A DNA stretch of 64,000 nt. Origin: Hyphomicrobiales bacterium (lineage in GTDB: Bacteria > Pseudomonadota > Alphaproteobacteria > Rhizobiales > Xanthobacteraceae). A program made the translations under genes and the position numbers. Positions 63,307-64,000 of the stretch are shown piece by piece (position 1 is the first letter of the stretch; every line of letters begins with the position of its first letter). Below the pieces are notes generated by a model. The model had not been told where the DNA came from. It did not search any database and saw only the letters and a list, made by a program, of their open reading frames with translations. The stretch spans positions 1 to 64,000 of the forward strand of contig JAFKKM010000029.1 of assembly GCA_017305555.1 (NCBI GenBank). Direction: 5' to 3'.

Positions 63307-64000
63307 ATGCCCGATCTCGCCGACCTGTTTCCCGGTTACAAATCCGAATGGATCTCGACCAGCGGCGGGCGCATCTTCGCGCGCGTCGGCGGCAAGGGGC
63401 CGCCGCTGTTGCTGCTGCACGGTTTTCCGCAGACCCATGTGATGTGGCACAAGGTGGCGCCGCAACTTGCCGAGCGCTTCACCGTCATCATCGCCGATCT
63501 GCCGGGCTACGGCTGGTCCGACATGCCCGAAAGCAACGCCGATCACACGCCCTACACCAAACGCGGGATGGCGAAGACCTTGGTGGATGCGATGGAGCAA
63601 CTCGGCCACGTGCACTTCGCGCTGGCCGGGCACGATCGCGGCGCGCGGGTGTCGTACCGTCTGGCGCTCGATCATCCGGGCCGGCTGTCGCAACTCGCGG
63701 TGCTCGATATCCTGCCGACCTATGAATACTGGGCGCGGATGAATCGTGCCTATGCGTTGAAGATCTATCACTGGGCGTTTCTGGCGCAGCCGAACCCGCT
63801 GCCGGAAAAACTGATCCTCGGCGATAGCGATGCTTACTTCCGTCACACGCTGGCAAGCTGGACCGCGACCAACACGCTCGACGCCTTCGATCCGCGCGCG
63901 CTCGCGCATTATCTCACCGCGGGACGCGATCCCTCGCGTGTGCACGCGATGTGCGAGGACTATCGCGCCGGCGCCTATGCCGATTTCGAGCAGGACAAGG
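63307..64000 (+). CDS. Fluoroacetate dehalogenase (alpha/beta hydrolase, partial at right edge)
   Basis: The ATG at 63307 has GAGG upstream; 231 codons are visible and the gene runs off the window. The start [10 protein letters not shown], the oxyanion block [11 protein letters not shown] and [10 protein letters not shown] follow the haloacetate dehalogenase family. Numbering gives nucleophile Asp110, carboxylate-binding Arg111 and Arg114, Asp134, and a halide pocket of His155, Trp156 and Tyr219. From memory these are the same positions as in the structurally studied R. palustris enzyme. The catalytic His near 280 is outside the window. The reaction is fluoroacetate to glycolate plus fluoride. 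Confidence 0.88.
   Translation, partial: MPDLADLFPGYKSEWISTSGGRIFARVGGKGPPLLLLHGFPQTHVMWHKVAPQLAERFTVIIADLPGYGWSDMPESNADHTPYTKRGMAKTLVDAMEQLGHVHFALAGHDRGARVSYRLALDHPGRLSQLAVLDILPTYEYWARMNRAYALKIYHWAFLAQPNPLPEKLILGDSDAYFRHTLASWTATNTLDAFDPRALAHYLTAGRDPSRVHAMCEDYRAGAYADFEQDK

Overview
The window looks like chromosomal DNA of an alphaproteobacterium of the Bradyrhizobium/Rhodopseudomonas/Nitrobacter group. The evidence is high-GC coding DNA, a CIRCE-type groESL promoter, a C-terminal Gly-Met GroEL tail, small rhizobial families (DUF2076, DUF2093, DUF2852, DUF4170, a probable DUF6101), dense palindromic repeats typical of the group, and an enzyme at the right edge that matches, residue by residue, what I recall of the Rhodopseudomonas palustris fluoroacetate dehalogenase active site. 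I see no tRNA, rRNA, CRISPR array, prophage or classical insertion sequence. Most of the window is housekeeping.

Layout. 1-2.3 kb: end of a probable feruloyl-CoA synthase, a short-chain dehydrogenase and an aromatic/amino-acid type ABC binding protein. 2.3-9.5 kb: small regulators and enzymes (a MarR protein with a four-cysteine tail, an HxlR protein, a GST, two YciI proteins, a TetR protein, DUF2852). 9.8-22.2 kb: tolQRAB, then a GGDEF/EAL protein and a FeeM-like N-acyltransferase, then pal, cpoB, tilS and ftsH. 22.3-29.4 kb: azlCD, TetR, cytochrome c, glycolate oxidase glcDEF and a histone-H1-like protein. 29.9-38 kb: porin, ABC exporter, lactate permease, a CrtI-like oxidoreductase and secreted unknowns. 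38.2-45.2 kb: groESL, a lipoprotein, an MFS carrier, cheZ, an L,D-transpeptidase and DUF2076. 45.3-52.2 kb: glycosyltransferase plus deacetylase, hisGZ, rsmE and ubiA. 52.2-52.9 kb: a small repeat-bounded GIY-YIG element and a deleted copy. 53-64 kb: pmbA, a CysQ-like phosphatase, DUF4170, a DUF374 acyltransferase, waaA, lpxK, xseA, purD and fluoroacetate dehalogenase.

Functional themes are envelope integrity (Tol-Pal, FtsH, L,D-transpeptidase, lipid A and Kdo assembly), use of small organic acids (glycolate, lactate, fluoroacetate, probably phenylpropanoids) and basic information processing (tilS, rsmE, xseA).

The most unusual structure is at 52.2-52.9 kb. A 92-residue GIY-YIG nuclease gene lies between two 35-bp inverted repeats that differ at only two positions, and each repeat is itself a hairpin. 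An internally deleted copy sits directly upstream, and two gene-free elements with the same ends lie at 7.1 and 63.2 kb. This suggests a nuclease-bearing master element with MITE/REPIN-like derivatives. Coordinates, ends and hairpins are read directly; mobility is inference. Two other palindrome families are scattered here, one of them between groES and groEL.
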